NCBI GenBank assembly: GCA_018334615.1
Contig: JAGXLP010000068.1
Location: forward strand, 1 to 6,624
Direction: 5' to 3'
DNA from: Candidatus Bipolaricaulota bacterium
GTDB taxonomy: Bacteria > Bipolaricaulota > Bipolaricaulia > M55B111
DNA: 6,624 nt
Shown here: one piece after another, positions 6,188 through 6,624 of the stretch
Layout: each line of letters starts with the position of its first letter
How positions within the stretch are numbered: position 1 is the stretch's first letter
Notes under the pieces: model-generated
Database searches by the model: none
What the model saw: only the letters and a program-made list of their open reading frames with translations
What the model was told of the DNA's origin: nothing
Made by a program: the position numbers and the translations under genes

Positions 6188-6624
6188 CTAATTCTTCTTT
6201 CCGGCGGTCAATAATGTATCCAACCTGCTACCGATGTACTGAACTGTGGAGAACGACTTGCTGTAATCCATATTAATCGGACCCATGATTCCCAGAGAAC
6301 TGGAACAATTGGCAAGTCTTTTGACAATCAGGCTGTATGGAAGAAGCGTTGAATGGTCCTTGATACCCACTAAAGCATTTATTTGTTTATCCTTGTCCTT
6401 GCAGGTTTCCGTAATTTTTGTAAGCTTGTCTTCGTCCAGGTAATTAAATACTCGTTTTAGCTTTTCAGTATCCTGGGATTCCTGCGTGTCCCCCCCAATT
6501 ATGTTCAATGAGCCTTCAAGGTATAACCTTCTCTCAGTCCTTTCCTTCAGGAAATTCCTGATAAGGAGGAACGAGTCCCGAGTCAACTTGTCGTACCAGC
6601 CCTCTTCGTTTAAGTTCAGATTTT
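6188..6624 (-). CDS. hrcA: HrcA, heat-inducible transcription repressor (C-terminal part, cut by window edge)
   Basis: HrcA is the repressor of class I heat-shock genes; it binds CIRCE operators and its folding depends on GroEL. About 144 C-terminal residues are visible and the frame runs open through the right edge, so the N-terminal winged-helix DNA-binding domain lies outside. Family features seen are RRLYLEGSLNII (the usual 'yieG..nll' block), a KLKRVFNYLDE helix, a weak ALVGIKD in place of the usual IG-E block, and SLGIMGPINMDYSKS, corresponding to the signature G-IG--GPTRM(D/N)Y. The Thr-Arg of GPTRM is Ile-Asn here, so this is a divergent copy. The TAG stop is 19 bases from the grpE start, giving a tightly packed operon. 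CIRCE, if present, should be upstream beyond the edge. A TTG at 6586 is internal, not a start: the family match continues upstream of it. Confidence 0.9.
   Translation of the reverse strand, partial: NLNLNEEGWYDKLTRDSFLLIRNFLKERTERRLYLEGSLNIIGGDTQESQDTEKLKRVFNYLDEDKLTKITETCKDKDKQINALVGIKDHSTLLPYSLIVKRLANCSSSLGIMGPINMDYSKSFSTVQYIGSRLDTLLTAGKKN

Noticed and set aside
6584..6586. TTG as start of a 132-residue hrcA-region gene
   Set aside because: The frame continues without a stop to the window edge and the HrcA match requires a long N-terminal part, so this is an internal Leu codon.

Overview
The window looks like a bacterial chromosome fragment from the Bacillota (Firmicutes). Three things point there: the heat-shock gene order hrcA-grpE-dnaK-dnaJ, a DnaK whose nucleotide-binding domain lacks the extra segment of about 23 residues found in proteobacterial DnaK near residue 80, and strong GGAGG/GGTGAT-type ribosome binding sites with a GTG start. 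The proteins are rich in Glu and Asp, as in halophilic or haloalkaliphilic anaerobes such as Halanaerobiia, but that lineage is only an inference. No mobile element, CRISPR array, tRNA or rRNA is visible, and base composition is broadly even apart from a GC-rich patch in the dnaK tail.

Layout. Positions 8-2256 (+ strand) hold two genes 26 bases apart: a complete M42 metallo-aminopeptidase and a 385-residue protein with a LolA-like N-terminal domain and a DUF4367-like C-terminal domain. The second gene has no signal peptide, and an in-frame stop just ahead of its start rules one out. Positions 2257-2354 form a convergent intergenic gap with a perfect 13-bp inverted repeat that competes with a smaller hairpin; the smaller one may end the heat-shock transcript. 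Positions 2355-6624 (- strand) carry the class I heat-shock operon, transcribed from the right edge leftwards: hrcA (3' part only), grpE, dnaK, dnaJ.

How the genes work together. HrcA represses the operon through CIRCE operators, which should lie upstream of hrcA outside the window. DnaK is the ATP-driven Hsp70 chaperone, DnaJ delivers substrates and stimulates its ATPase, and GrpE exchanges ADP for ATP. The M42 peptidase probably trims short peptides in the cytoplasm. The role of the LolA-like protein is unknown.

Most of the window is well-known core machinery. I do not see an undescribed multi-gene system. The points worth a second look are the leaderless LolA-like protein, the foldable convergent gap, the repeat tail of DnaK, the altered signature in HrcA, and the start site of grpE.
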